Shown: positions 9,348 to 17,663 of the stretch, piece after piece
How positions within the stretch are numbered: position 1 is the stretch's first letter
How the letters are laid out: each line of letters begins with the position of its first letter
Assembly: GCF_002014855.1 (NCBI RefSeq)
Contig: NZ_MUYV01000005.1
Coordinates: 218,082 to 274,524, forward strand
DNA length: 56,443 bases
Reading direction: 5' to 3'
Source of the DNA: Moraxella porci DSM 25326
Lineage (GTDB): Bacteria > Pseudomonadota > Gammaproteobacteria > Pseudomonadales > Moraxellaceae
Program-made: the position numbers and the translations under genes
Notes under the pieces: model-generated
The model's database searches: none
Told to the model about the DNA's origin: nothing
What the model saw: only the letters and a program-made list of their open reading frames with translations

Positions 9348-12176
9348 ATGCTAAGCTTAACCGCTGACAGCGTGCGTATGCAAGCAACTGCACGCAGCAA
9401 ACAAGAGGCACTGTCGGTGCTTTGTGAGATTTTGGTGGCAGATGGTCTGACCACGCCAGGGTATTTACAAGGCCTAAAAGATCGTGAAAATCAGTCATCG
9501 ACCTATCTGGGTCAAGGCATCGCCATTCCGCATGGTACACCAGATTCGCGCAGCAGCATCAAGAAAACTGGCGTCAGATTGGTGCATTTTTCCGATGGTG
9601 TTCAGTGGAATGATGCAGGCGATGTGGTGTATTTGGCGGTGGTGATCGCAGCACAGTCCGATGAGCATTTGCAGATTTTACAAAGTTTGACACGCGCTTT
9701 AAATGATGATATGGCCATCCAAATCCAGCAAGCCACCACAGCAGAGGCGCTCATCGAAGCTTTGGGCGCGACCAAAAAACCACTGCGACTGTCTGATGCG
9801 TTGATCATCACCGACAGTCTGGCAAGTGATGTCGATGAGCTGTATCTGCAAGCGGTGCAGCTACTCAAAAAACAAGGCGTGATCAGCTCGCTATTTTTGC
9901 CTAAGCATACACCCACACAGCTTAGCGATGCGGTGAGTGCAGTGATTTTAGAAGAGCAGCAGGGCATCCATCAGTCGGCATTGGCTATGGTGGCCAGTGC
10001 CAAGCAAGCTTTGGCGGTGATCACTGCCGAAAAATCTGTCGATCGCGCAGCACTGTCACAGCTATTGGATACACTGATGAGTCAGTCGCTTGCTGATGCG
10101 ATTCGCCAAAAAGATACCCAATCCATCCTCCAGCTGCTTGGCATCCAAAATCAAGCCAACTGGCCATCAGCCTCCGTGGTGCTGGCCAATGATCACGGGC
10201 TGCATGCGCGTCCTGCGACCGCACTGGCGGCGCTGACCAAGCACATCGATGGCGAGATTAAGGTCGCGGTGGATGCTGGGGAGTATGTTTCTGCCAAGAG
10301 CTTGACGCGGCTTTTGTCATTGGGCGCCATCAAAGGGCAGACGCTGACTTTTATTGCAGAACCCGACACACAAGCAGCATCCAAGCTTGATGAGATTATT
10401 GATGCGGTGCGTTCAGGATTGGGCGAAAGTGTCAGCCCTGTTGTTAGCCATGACACGGATCAGACATCCGATGTATCAACTATAAATAACAGTATCGGCA
10501 TCAAAACTGGTGTGCAACACAAAGCGATCAATGCCTCTCAAGGTTTGGCAGTCGGTGGGGCGCATATCATCAAGCCAGTGCGTTACCATTATCCGATGAC
10601 TGCCCAATTTCCAGAAGCAGAAATGGCCAAACTACAAGAGGCAATCGCTGCCGTCAAGGCAGATCTGCAAGTGGTCATTAAAACCGCCAAAAATCCTCAG
10701 ATCGCTGAGATTTTCGCCGCACATCTGGCATTACTAGACGATGATGAGATGTTGATGGGTGTCAAAGAGGGGCTGCAAGAAGGCTTATCAGCACCGGCAG
10801 CATGGCATGCGATGATCGAAGAGCTGGCATCAGCTCAGGCGGCGCTGGCAAATCAACTGCTGGCCGAGCGCGCTCAAGACTTGAAAGACATCGGCCAAAA
10901 GGTGCTATCAAAGCTTGTTGGTGAAACACAAGCAGCGCCACCTGATGCGCCTTATGTGCTAATCAAAGAAGATCTATTGCCATCTGATGTGGCCAATCTC
11001 GATCCAACCAGTGTGGCAGGTATCATCACTGCCGTCGGTGGAGCAAGCTCACACAGTGCCATCATTGCGCGTGCCTTGGGTATACCTGCACTGGTCGGTG
11101 CTGGTCAGTCGGTGCTGGAGATTCATGGTGGGACTTCGGTGCTGCTCGATGGCGGTGCTGGCTGGTTCGTCGTTGAGCCAAGTGATGAAATGATCGCTGA
11201 ATGCCGCGAGATTCAGGCAGCGCGCCGTGAGATGATGCGCAAGGCGGCTTTGGTGGCCAAAGAGCCTGCAATTACCACCGATGGCCATCGTGTTGAGGTA
11301 GCAGCAAACCTAGGTAATGTCGCTGACACCGCCAATGCTGTCGCCAGTGGTGCTGAGGGTGTGGGTCTGTTGCGTACTGAGCTTGTGTTTATGTCGCACA
11401 CCCAAATTCCTGATATCAAGACACAAGTGGCAGATTATGCACAAGTTTTTGAGGCTTTGGATGGTAAACCATTGGTGGTGCGTGTGCTTGACATTGGTGG
11501 GGATAAGGCCTTGCCGTATCTGCCGATGGCCGCCGAAGAAAACCCATTTTTGGGCTTGCGCGGCATTCGCTTGTTACTTGCCAAACCAGAGCTGCTGCGC
11601 GCACAGCTCACCGCCTTGATCGTGGCATCAGAGGGTCGTGATTTGCGCATCATGTTTCCGATGATTGGACGCATTGAGGAATTTTTTGCAGCCAAAGCGA
11701 TCTTAGATGAGGTGTTGGTGCAGTATCCGCACGACCAATTGCAAGTGGGCATCATGCTTGAGGTGCCAAGCGCTGCAGTGATGGCGCATCAATTTGCCAA
11801 AGAAGTGGACTTTTTTAGCATCGGCACCAATGATTTGACCCAATATGTGCTGGCCATCGATCGCGGCCATCCTGTGATCTCAAAAGATGCTGATGGCCTG
11901 CATCCAAGCATTCTACAGCTGATCCATCAAGCTGTCACAGCAGCGCATCGTGAGGGCAAATGGGTGGGCGTTTGTGGTGAATTGGCGGCCGATCCTGATG
12001 CTGTGCCGCTATTGGTCGGTCTGGGTGTTGATGAGCTGTCAATGTCTGCCAAAAGCATCGCCATGACCAAGGCGATGATCCGTGAGATGCAGCACAGCCA
12101 AATGCAAGCGCTTGCCATGCAGGCTTTGGAATGCCAAACTGCCGAGCAAGTCCGCCAACTGGTCAAGCAGCTATGA
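9348..12176 (+). CDS. fruB: PTS fructose multiphosphoryl transfer protein (EIIA-HPr-EI)
   Basis: This three-module phosphotransfer protein takes phosphate from phosphoenolpyruvate and delivers it to FruA. EIIA-Fru occupies about residues 1-145 with the phospho-histidine H62 in GIAIPHGTPDS. An HPr domain has H286 in HGLHARPATAL. A full Enzyme I follows, with the phospho-histidine H569 in GGASSHSAIIAR, the PEP-binding TIM barrel and the CGELAADPDAVPLL signature. At 942 residues it is the long Pseudomonas-type form, so fructose uptake needs no separate ptsH/ptsI. It overlaps fruK by four bases (ATGA), indicating translational coupling. Confidence 0.96.
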   Translation: MLSLTADSVRMQATARSKQEALSVLCEILVADGLTTPGYLQGLKDRENQSSTYLGQGIAIPHGTPDSRSSIKKTGVRLVHFSDGVQWNDAGDVVYLAVVIAAQSDEHLQILQSLTRALNDDMAIQIQQATTAEALIEALGATKKPLRLSDALIITDSLASDVDELYLQAVQLLKKQGVISSLFLPKHTPTQLSDAVSAVILEEQQGIHQSALAMVASAKQALAVITAEKSVDRAALSQLLDTLMSQSLADAIRQKDTQSILQLLGIQNQANWPSASVVLANDHGLHARPATALAALTKHIDGEIKVAVDAGEYVSAKSLTRLLSLGAIKGQTLTFIAEPDTQAASKLDEIIDAVRSGLGESVSPVVSHDTDQTSDVSTINNSIGIKTGVQHKAINASQGLAVGGAHIIKPVRYHYPMTAQFPEAEMAKLQEAIAAVKADLQVVIKTAKNPQIAEIFAAHLALLDDDEMLMGVKEGLQEGLSAPAAWHAMIEELASAQAALANQLLAERAQDLKDIGQKVLSKLVGETQAAPPDAPYVLIKEDLLPSDVANLDPTSVAGIITAVGGASSHSAIIARALGIPALVGAGQSVLEIHGGTSVLLDGGAGWFVVEPSDEMIAECREIQAARREMMRKAALVAKEPAITTDGHRVEVAANLGNVADTANAVASGAEGVGLLRTELVFMSHTQIPDIKTQVADYAQVFEALDGKPLVVRVLDIGGDKALPYLPMAAEENPFLGLRGIRLLLAKPELLRAQLTALIVASEGRDLRIMFPMIGRIEEFFAAKAILDEVLVQYPHDQLQVGIMLEVPSAAVMAHQFAKEVDFFSIGTNDLTQYVLAIDRGHPVISKDADGLHPSILQLIHQAVTAAHREGKWVGVCGELAADPDAVPLLVGLGVDELSMSAKSIAMTKAMIREMQHSQMQALAMQALECQTAEQVRQLVKQL

Positions 12177-13111
12177 AAAAAGTACTGTGTATCACCTTAA
12201 ATCCAGCGCTGGATATGACCATCGCTGTCGATGGCCTAAAAATCGGCGAGGTTAATCGCGCAACCAGCACGCAGCTGGACGCTGCTGGCAAGGCTCTAAA
12301 TTCTGCGCAGATCTTGGCTGATTTGGGTATTGATTGTGTCGCCAGTGGGTTTTTGGGACAACAAAACCAAGCAAGCTTTGTTCAATTATTTGCCGATCGT
12401 TGTACGCCTGCTGCCATCGAGGACCATTTTGTGCGTGTCGATGGCAATACGCGCACCAATATAAAGCTTGTCGATCATGGTACGACGACCGATGTCAATG
12501 GCAAGGGCTTTTGGGTTGCGGATGCAGATAAAACAAAACTGCTCCAAAAAGTTGGCCAACTGGCTGCTGCCTGTGATGCTGTACTGATTGCAGGCAGTCT
12601 GCCACAGGGTTTTGGTATGGATGATTTTCACCAACTGATTAATGTGGTGATGGCGGTCAATCCCAAGCTTGCGGTTGATGTCAGTGGTGAAGCCCTAAAA
12701 GCAGCCATGAGTTATCCGCTGTGGCTAATTAAGCCTAATAGCGATGAGCTGACTGAAGCATTTGGCATGGCGTGTCAGACACCTGATGAGCAGCGCGCGC
12801 TTTTGACAGCAGTGGGTGCAAGCATTGAGCATGTGGTCATCTCAATGGGTGAAAAAGGCGTGCATTGGTACACGCCACATACTGCTTATCATGCCACACC
12901 ACCTAAAGTGACGGTAAAAAGCACAGTTGGTGCTGGCGATACTTTGGTGGCAGCCATGATCCAAGGGCTGCTAGGTGCAGACGAAGATGCACAAGTGCTG
13001 ACCCAAGCTGTCGCGCTATCTGCGCATGCAGTGAGTATTGTTGGCTTTGGGGTGGCTGATCCTGAACGCTTGGCGACATTGATGGCTCAAGTCCAAATCA
13101 ATCGAATTTAA
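12173..13111 (+). CDS. fruK: 1-phosphofructokinase
   Basis: FruK phosphorylates fructose-1-phosphate, the product of FruA import, to fructose-1,6-bisphosphate. The ATG at 12173 overlaps the fruB stop in an ATGA, giving 312 residues; the longer frame inside fruB is not needed. PfkB-family features are visible: N-terminal ITLNPALDMTI, the substrate segment GKALNSAQILADLG, and the C-terminal signature TVGAGDTLVAAMIQGLL with the catalytic Asp in GAGD. Confidence 0.96.
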   Translation: MKKVLCITLNPALDMTIAVDGLKIGEVNRATSTQLDAAGKALNSAQILADLGIDCVASGFLGQQNQASFVQLFADRCTPAAIEDHFVRVDGNTRTNIKLVDHGTTTDVNGKGFWVADADKTKLLQKVGQLAAACDAVLIAGSLPQGFGMDDFHQLINVVMAVNPKLAVDVSGEALKAAMSYPLWLIKPNSDELTEAFGMACQTPDEQRALLTAVGASIEHVVISMGEKGVHWYTPHTAYHATPPKVTVKSTVGAGDTLVAAMIQGLLGADEDAQVLTQAVALSAHAVSIVGFGVADPERLATLMAQVQINRI

Positions 13112-13132
13112 TTTATTAACGCGGTAATTATT

Positions 13133-14803
13133 ATGCAAAATTTCCCTTCTTTGGTCGCCATCACTGTGGCAAGCGAATCAGCACATGCGCTGCTTATCGC
13201 CAAAAAATTAGCCAAAGTCTTACAAGCGCGCGGCATCACCACCGCCATCGATGAGCCTTTGGCAGGGGCGACGATGGTGACCATCGCTGACGAGGCGGCA
13301 CATGACGCAGGCTCGATTCATCTTGCAGCGCACAAGCTTAATGGCGATGAATTTAGCGACAGCGACTATTTACAGAGCTTGTTTGCAGCGCCTAATACGG
13401 ATGTTTTTAAGGTGACAGATCGGCCACTGCATTTTGTGGCGATTACCGCTTGCCCGACAGGCGTGGCGCATACCTTTATGGCAGCAGATGCATTGAAGCT
13501 GGGTGCTGAGCGTCGTGGCTACACCATTGATGTCGAAACTCAAGGCTCTGTGGGTGCTAAGAGCATTCTTAGCCAAGACAGCATTGATCGTGCCGATTTT
13601 GTGATTTTGGCGACAGATATTGAGGTGAATACTGACCGCTTTGTCGGCAAAAAGGTTTATCGCTGTGGCACAGGTGTGGCACTAAAGCAAACCGATAAAG
13701 CCTTTGATGACGCCATCGCTACCGCATCACCACTGAATGGCTCAAAAACTGCAAGCAGCGAACAGGCGGACAATACCCAAAAAGTAGGCGTGTATAAGCA
13801 TCTGCTAACAGGTGTCTCTTATATGCTACCGATGGTGGTGGCAGGTGGTCTTTTAATTGCACTGTCTTTTGTTTTTGGGATTAAGGCGTTTGAGGTTGAA
13901 GGCTCATTGGCGGCAGCCTTGATGGGTACGGGTAAAGCGGCATTTGGTCTGATGGTACCGCTATTGGCAGGTTATATCGCTTATTCGATCGCTGATCGCC
14001 CTGGTCTTGCAGCAGGCTTGGTGGGTGGCGCACTGGCTGGCACACTGGGCGCAGGTTTTCTTGGCGGTATTGCAGCAGGTTTTTTGGCAGGTTATGTGTC
14101 GCTATTTCTTGCCAAAAAACTGCATCTGCCTGTGACGCTTGAAGCGCTTAAGCCGATTTTGATCATTCCGCTATTTAGTACGCTGATCGTTGGTCTAGCC
14201 ATGTATTATGTCATCGGCACGCCTGTGGCTTATGTTTTGACGCAGATGGAGACTTTCCTTGCTAATATGGGTACGGCCAATGCTGTGATTCTTGGCATGA
14301 TTTTGGCTGGTATGATGTGTGTGGATTTGGGTGGGCCGATTAATAAGGCGGCGTATGCGTTCTCGGTGGGTCTGTTGACATCAGAAAGCTATTTTCCGAT
14401 GGCAGCAGCGATGGCAGGCGGTATGGTGCCTGCAATTGGCATCGGACTTGCGACCATTTTGGCAGCCAAAAAATTCACCGACAACGAACGCAGTGCTGGT
14501 AAAGCCGCGGTGGTATTGGGTGCGTGCTTTATCTCAGAGGGTGCGATTCCGTTTGCTGCCAAAGACCCTGTACGCGTCATTCCTTGCTGTATCGCAGGGG
14601 GTGTGCTGACTGGTGCATTGGTGGCACTATTTAACATCACTTTGGTGGCGCCACACGGTGGGGTGTTTGTGCTACTGATCCCAGGTGCGGTCAATCATGC
14701 CTTGATGTATCTGGTGGCCATCGGTGCTGGCAGTCTATTAACAGGCGTGGCCTATGCGCTGGTTAAGCCAAAACAGCTGCCTGAACTCAAAGTCGCCGCC
14801 TAA
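13133..14803 (+). CDS. fruA: PTS fructose transporter subunit IIB'BC
   Basis: FruA is the inner-membrane fructose permease that imports fructose as fructose-1-phosphate. The order in 556 residues is a degenerate IIB' domain (about 1-95, lacking the active-site cysteine), a functional IIB domain with phospho-cysteine C107 in ITACPTGVAHTFMAA, and the IIC membrane domain from about 225 to the end with multiple hydrophobic helices and DLGGPINKAAYAFS. It lies 21 bases after fruK and is the last gene of fruBKA. Confidence 0.96.
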   Translation: MQNFPSLVAITVASESAHALLIAKKLAKVLQARGITTAIDEPLAGATMVTIADEAAHDAGSIHLAAHKLNGDEFSDSDYLQSLFAAPNTDVFKVTDRPLHFVAITACPTGVAHTFMAADALKLGAERRGYTIDVETQGSVGAKSILSQDSIDRADFVILATDIEVNTDRFVGKKVYRCGTGVALKQTDKAFDDAIATASPLNGSKTASSEQADNTQKVGVYKHLLTGVSYMLPMVVAGGLLIALSFVFGIKAFEVEGSLAAALMGTGKAAFGLMVPLLAGYIAYSIADRPGLAAGLVGGALAGTLGAGFLGGIAAGFLAGYVSLFLAKKLHLPVTLEALKPILIIPLFSTLIVGLAMYYVIGTPVAYVLTQMETFLANMGTANAVILGMILAGMMCVDLGGPINKAAYAFSVGLLTSESYFPMAAAMAGGMVPAIGIGLATILAAKKFTDNERSAGKAAVVLGACFISEGAIPFAAKDPVRVIPCCIAGGVLTGALVALFNITLVAPHGGVFVLLIPGAVNHALMYLVAIGAGSLLTGVAYALVKPKQLPELKVAA

Positions 14804-14871
14804 GCATTGGTGACGATCCATCAATGTTTTGGGACTGGATGAATTTGAGCAAAAAACATTGACAAAAAGAT

Positions 14872-14906
14872 ACAAAACCTGCCTGCTGGCGGGTTTTGTG
14901 TTTTTT
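14872..14906 (+). terminator. intrinsic terminator of fruBKA
   Basis: ACAAAACCTGCC (14872-14883) pairs with GGCGGGTTTTGT (14888-14899) around a TGCT loop, followed by GTTTTTT. Confidence 0.9.
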
Positions 14907-15059
14907 ATGAGCATGTTACAATAGGCGCATTTGTCGTAACACCTTAGCTCATCGACGACATTTTGGTGAATTGCTTGTGCTAACAGGTGATTTTGGTTAA
15001 TGTTTTTAAACGGGAAGTGTATTGTGTATAGTGTGATCGGCGTATCTAGCCAAAAATCT

Positions 15060-15911
15060 ATGAAACAATTTGGCTTGGTAATCAGTGCAGCAACCATGTG
15101 TGTATTGGCAGGATGTGCCAGCAAACCCACTTATAACAGCACCGCTGGCACAGGCGCCAGTGCATCAAGCACGCAGGTGATCACTGATAGCAAAGGCGTG
15201 CCAAATCGCTACCAAGTCAAGCAAGGCGACACCGTTAGCCGCATTGCGCAGCGATATAACTTGAACTGGCGCGAGATCGGCCAGCTCAATAACTTAAACA
15301 GTAGCTACACCATCTACACTGGCCAATGGCTAACACTATGGACGGGCAGCATCAGCACACGCGAGCGTGCCATCCGATCGGGCGCAACCCAAACCACAGT
15401 TCAAGCACCAAGACCTGCCAGCACTCCAAGTCGTCCTGCAGCTCAAACGCCAACACCCACGCCAACACCTCAACCAGTGGCAGCGCCAAGCGTCAGCGCC
15501 GAAGCACCATTTGCCACAGGCAGCTCAGGCGTGATGCAGTTCCGCTATCCTGTGGGCAACAGCAATCCTGTGGTGCGCCGCTTCGGTACGGCCACCGTCG
15601 CTGGATCGACCGTGACCAGCAACGGCATGTGGTTCTCAGGCAGAGAAGGGGATGCGATTAATGCCAGCAATTCAGGCACAGTCGTACAGGCTGATCGCAA
15701 TATGGATGGCGCAAGCATCGTCATTCAGCATACCAATGGCTTTGTATCCAGCTATATCCACATCAAAGACGCACAAGTCAAAACCGGTGATACCGTTCGA
15801 ACTGGCCAGCGCATCGCCAGTATGAAAAACCAAGCTGGCGGCTCAGCTTTATTTGAGTTTCGCATTGCCAGAAATGGCGTGTATGTCGATCCATTGACAG
15901 TATTAAAATAA
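15060..15911 (+). CDS. nlpD: NlpD-like LysM / degenerate LytM lipoprotein
   Basis: This is a secreted lipoprotein of 283 residues. The ATG at 15060 was chosen over an in-frame one at 15000 because it puts a normal signal peptide directly before the lipobox LAGC (acylated Cys at about residue 19). A LysM peptidoglycan-binding domain follows (RYQVKQGDTVSRIAQRYNL), then a Pro/Thr/Ala linker and a C-terminal M23/LytM fold. The metal ligands of active M23 enzymes are missing: the first HxxxD is replaced by GMWFSGREGD and the HxH by ALFEFR. It should therefore work like E. coli NlpD/EnvC, activating cell-wall amidases at division rather than cutting itself. Unlike in enterics, no rpoS follows. Confidence 0.85.
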   Translation: MKQFGLVISAATMCVLAGCASKPTYNSTAGTGASASSTQVITDSKGVPNRYQVKQGDTVSRIAQRYNLNWREIGQLNNLNSSYTIYTGQWLTLWTGSISTRERAIRSGATQTTVQAPRPASTPSRPAAQTPTPTPTPQPVAAPSVSAEAPFATGSSGVMQFRYPVGNSNPVVRRFGTATVAGSTVTSNGMWFSGREGDAINASNSGTVVQADRNMDGASIVIQHTNGFVSSYIHIKDAQVKTGDTVRTGQRIASMKNQAGGSALFEFRIARNGVYVDPLTVLK

Positions 15912-15943
15912 TCCGCGTGACGATGGCATCGATCACATCACCG

Positions 15944-15971
15944 CCCCAAGATCTGTGATCTTGGGGTTTTT
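15944..15971 (+). terminator. intrinsic terminator after the nlpD-like gene
   Basis: CCCCAAGATC (15944-15953) and GATCTTGGGG (15957-15966) form a perfect 10-bp stem with a TGT loop, then TTTTT. Confidence 0.93.
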
Positions 15972-15990
15972 GATATTTGTGATAAACAAT

Positions 15991-16029
15991 AAAAAGCCCT
16001 CAAAATCTAGGCATGATTTTGAGGGCTTT
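15991..16029 (-). terminator. intrinsic terminator of surA
   Basis: A perfect 15-bp stem (15993-16007 with 16015-16029) with a 7-base loop has a T-run on the minus strand (15995-15991). It sits 21 bases beyond the surA stop. Together with the plus-strand terminator it insulates the convergent genes. Confidence 0.92.
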
Positions 16030-16049
16030 GTCTTATTTGAACAAAAGGA

Positions 16050-17351
16050 TTATTCAAATACTCGGATATAAGCACCAGAGCGCAGCTCTTGCAGCCAATC
16101 TTCTTGGGCTTGAGGTGCTTGGCGTGAGAATAAGAACTCACGCGCGGCAGAGCGGCGATACTGTTCGGTGACATCTCTTTGGCGGGTATTATCGATTTTT
16201 AGGATGTGCCAACCAAATTGTGAGCGAAATGGTGCAGAAAAGTCACCACGTTCGGTCTGCTTCATCATCGCCTCAAACTCAGGCACCATATCCCCTTCAT
16301 TCACCCAGCCTAAGCTGCCACGCTGTGCTGCTGAGCCTGCATCATCAGAGTAGGTCGCGGCTAATGTGGCAAAATCAGCGCCTTGTTGTAACTCGCGGTA
16401 CAGTGCATTGATCTTTTGTTCGGCCATCGCATTGCTTTGGCTGCCATCGACGCGTGCTAGGATGTGGCTGGTTTGCCATTCTGAGACGATTGTTTTGTCT
16501 TCCACTTTATTGATAAGCTTTACCACATCGATGCCATTAGCGGTCGCCATCGGTGCTGAGCTTTGGCCAACAGTCAAATTGGTTGCTTGGGCTAGGATCG
16601 TCGGTGGAATGCTGGTGGCTGGCAATAAGCCTGTATCCGCGCCTTGCAGAGCGAGCGCGTAATTTTGGCGTGAGCGGCTTAGCACTTGATCCAAAGATGC
16701 GCCAGCATCCAAGTCAGATTTGACGCGCTGAGCGACCGCTAGAGCTTGCTCGCGATTTTGATCTGTGGCATCGTTATTTAGATAGGGGACGCGAATGTGC
16801 AGCAGCTGATATTGATTTTGGTTTAGGCGTGCAGCTTCTGGACTTTTTAAGAAGGCATCGACTTGATCATCGCTGATGCGTACACGGCTTTGAACTTGAT
16901 TTTGCCATAAAGCTTGCAGGGCGGCATCTTGGATCATTTGTTGGCGCAAGGCGGCATAGCTGCCAGCGCGTTCGGCATCCAGCTTGGTTTGTAGCTCAGA
17001 TAGGCTGTTAAGACCTTGTGCGCGCGCGACTTGGAGCAGCTGTTGATTGATGACGGTGTCATTAGCGACCATGCCAGCGCGATTGATCAAACCTAATTGT
17101 AGCTTTTCATTGATCAGGCCATCAAGCGCCATCGCTTGCGCTTCGGCAGCTGTGACGCTTGAGCCAGTTTTGTTAAGCTCAGTCATCACGATCTCGGTGG
17201 CTGCTTTGAGTTCGCTTTTTAGGATGATCTCGTCATTGACCTTAGCTGCGATGCCATCGGTGCTATTTCCGCTGATGGAGGCTTGTGCAGTTAGGCTTAA
17301 GCAGCCAATCAGGGCGACAGCCAAAGTGTGGTTGAGAAATTTGCCTTGCAT
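16050..17351 (-). CDS. surA: periplasmic chaperone / peptidyl-prolyl isomerase SurA
   Basis: SurA escorts unfolded outer-membrane proteins across the periplasm to the BAM complex. The 433-residue protein has a signal peptide (cleavage after about AQA at residue 24), a SurA N-terminal chaperone domain (AAKVNDEIILKSELKAA onward), a diverged first parvulin domain (about 180-290) and a better conserved second parvulin domain (about 295-395; SHILARVDGS, SLGWVNEGDMVPEFE, QFGWHILKI). It lies downstream of lptD on the same strand, the classical lptD-surA order. A 312-base gap separates them, so it may also have its own promoter. Confidence 0.95.
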   Translation of the reverse strand: MQGKFLNHTLAVALIGCLSLTAQASISGNSTDGIAAKVNDEIILKSELKAATEIVMTELNKTGSSVTAAEAQAMALDGLINEKLQLGLINRAGMVANDTVINQQLLQVARAQGLNSLSELQTKLDAERAGSYAALRQQMIQDAALQALWQNQVQSRVRISDDQVDAFLKSPEAARLNQNQYQLLHIRVPYLNNDATDQNREQALAVAQRVKSDLDAGASLDQVLSRSRQNYALALQGADTGLLPATSIPPTILAQATNLTVGQSSAPMATANGIDVVKLINKVEDKTIVSEWQTSHILARVDGSQSNAMAEQKINALYRELQQGADFATLAATYSDDAGSAAQRGSLGWVNEGDMVPEFEAMMKQTERGDFSAPFRSQFGWHILKIDNTRQRDVTEQYRRSAAREFLFSRQAPQAQEDWLQELRSGAYIRVFE

Positions 17352-17663
17352 GAATGATCCTTAAAATATCTATAAATAACATGAAACCATCACACACTTC
17401 GATGGCCAAAAAGCAGCGCTGCCACAAGTGTGCTTTTAGTTAAACCACTTGAGAAGCGCCGTTCATCAAATTGCCTAAGTGTAGCACTTGCCACACCAAT
17501 CGTCAAATACTGCTGACCTGACACCCAAAATAATGATAATCAGTTTACAAAATTAATAATATCAAGCAAAGTATCTTCATTATCCCAATGGCATAACGGG
17601 TCAAATCTTGGGCGGCTGATCATCAGTCAAGTCTTGAGCCAAATCGGCGGCAAGGCTTGGCGG
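17352..17663 (-). other. intergenic region lptD-surA, with a Fur-box-like site
   Basis: This 312-base spacer lies between two genes of the same strand. At 17528-17546 it contains ATAATGATAATCA, an exact 13-base match to the core of the classical Fur box, with a diverged right end. It lies about 180 bases before surA. No gene is seen in the spacer. Confidence 0.4.
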
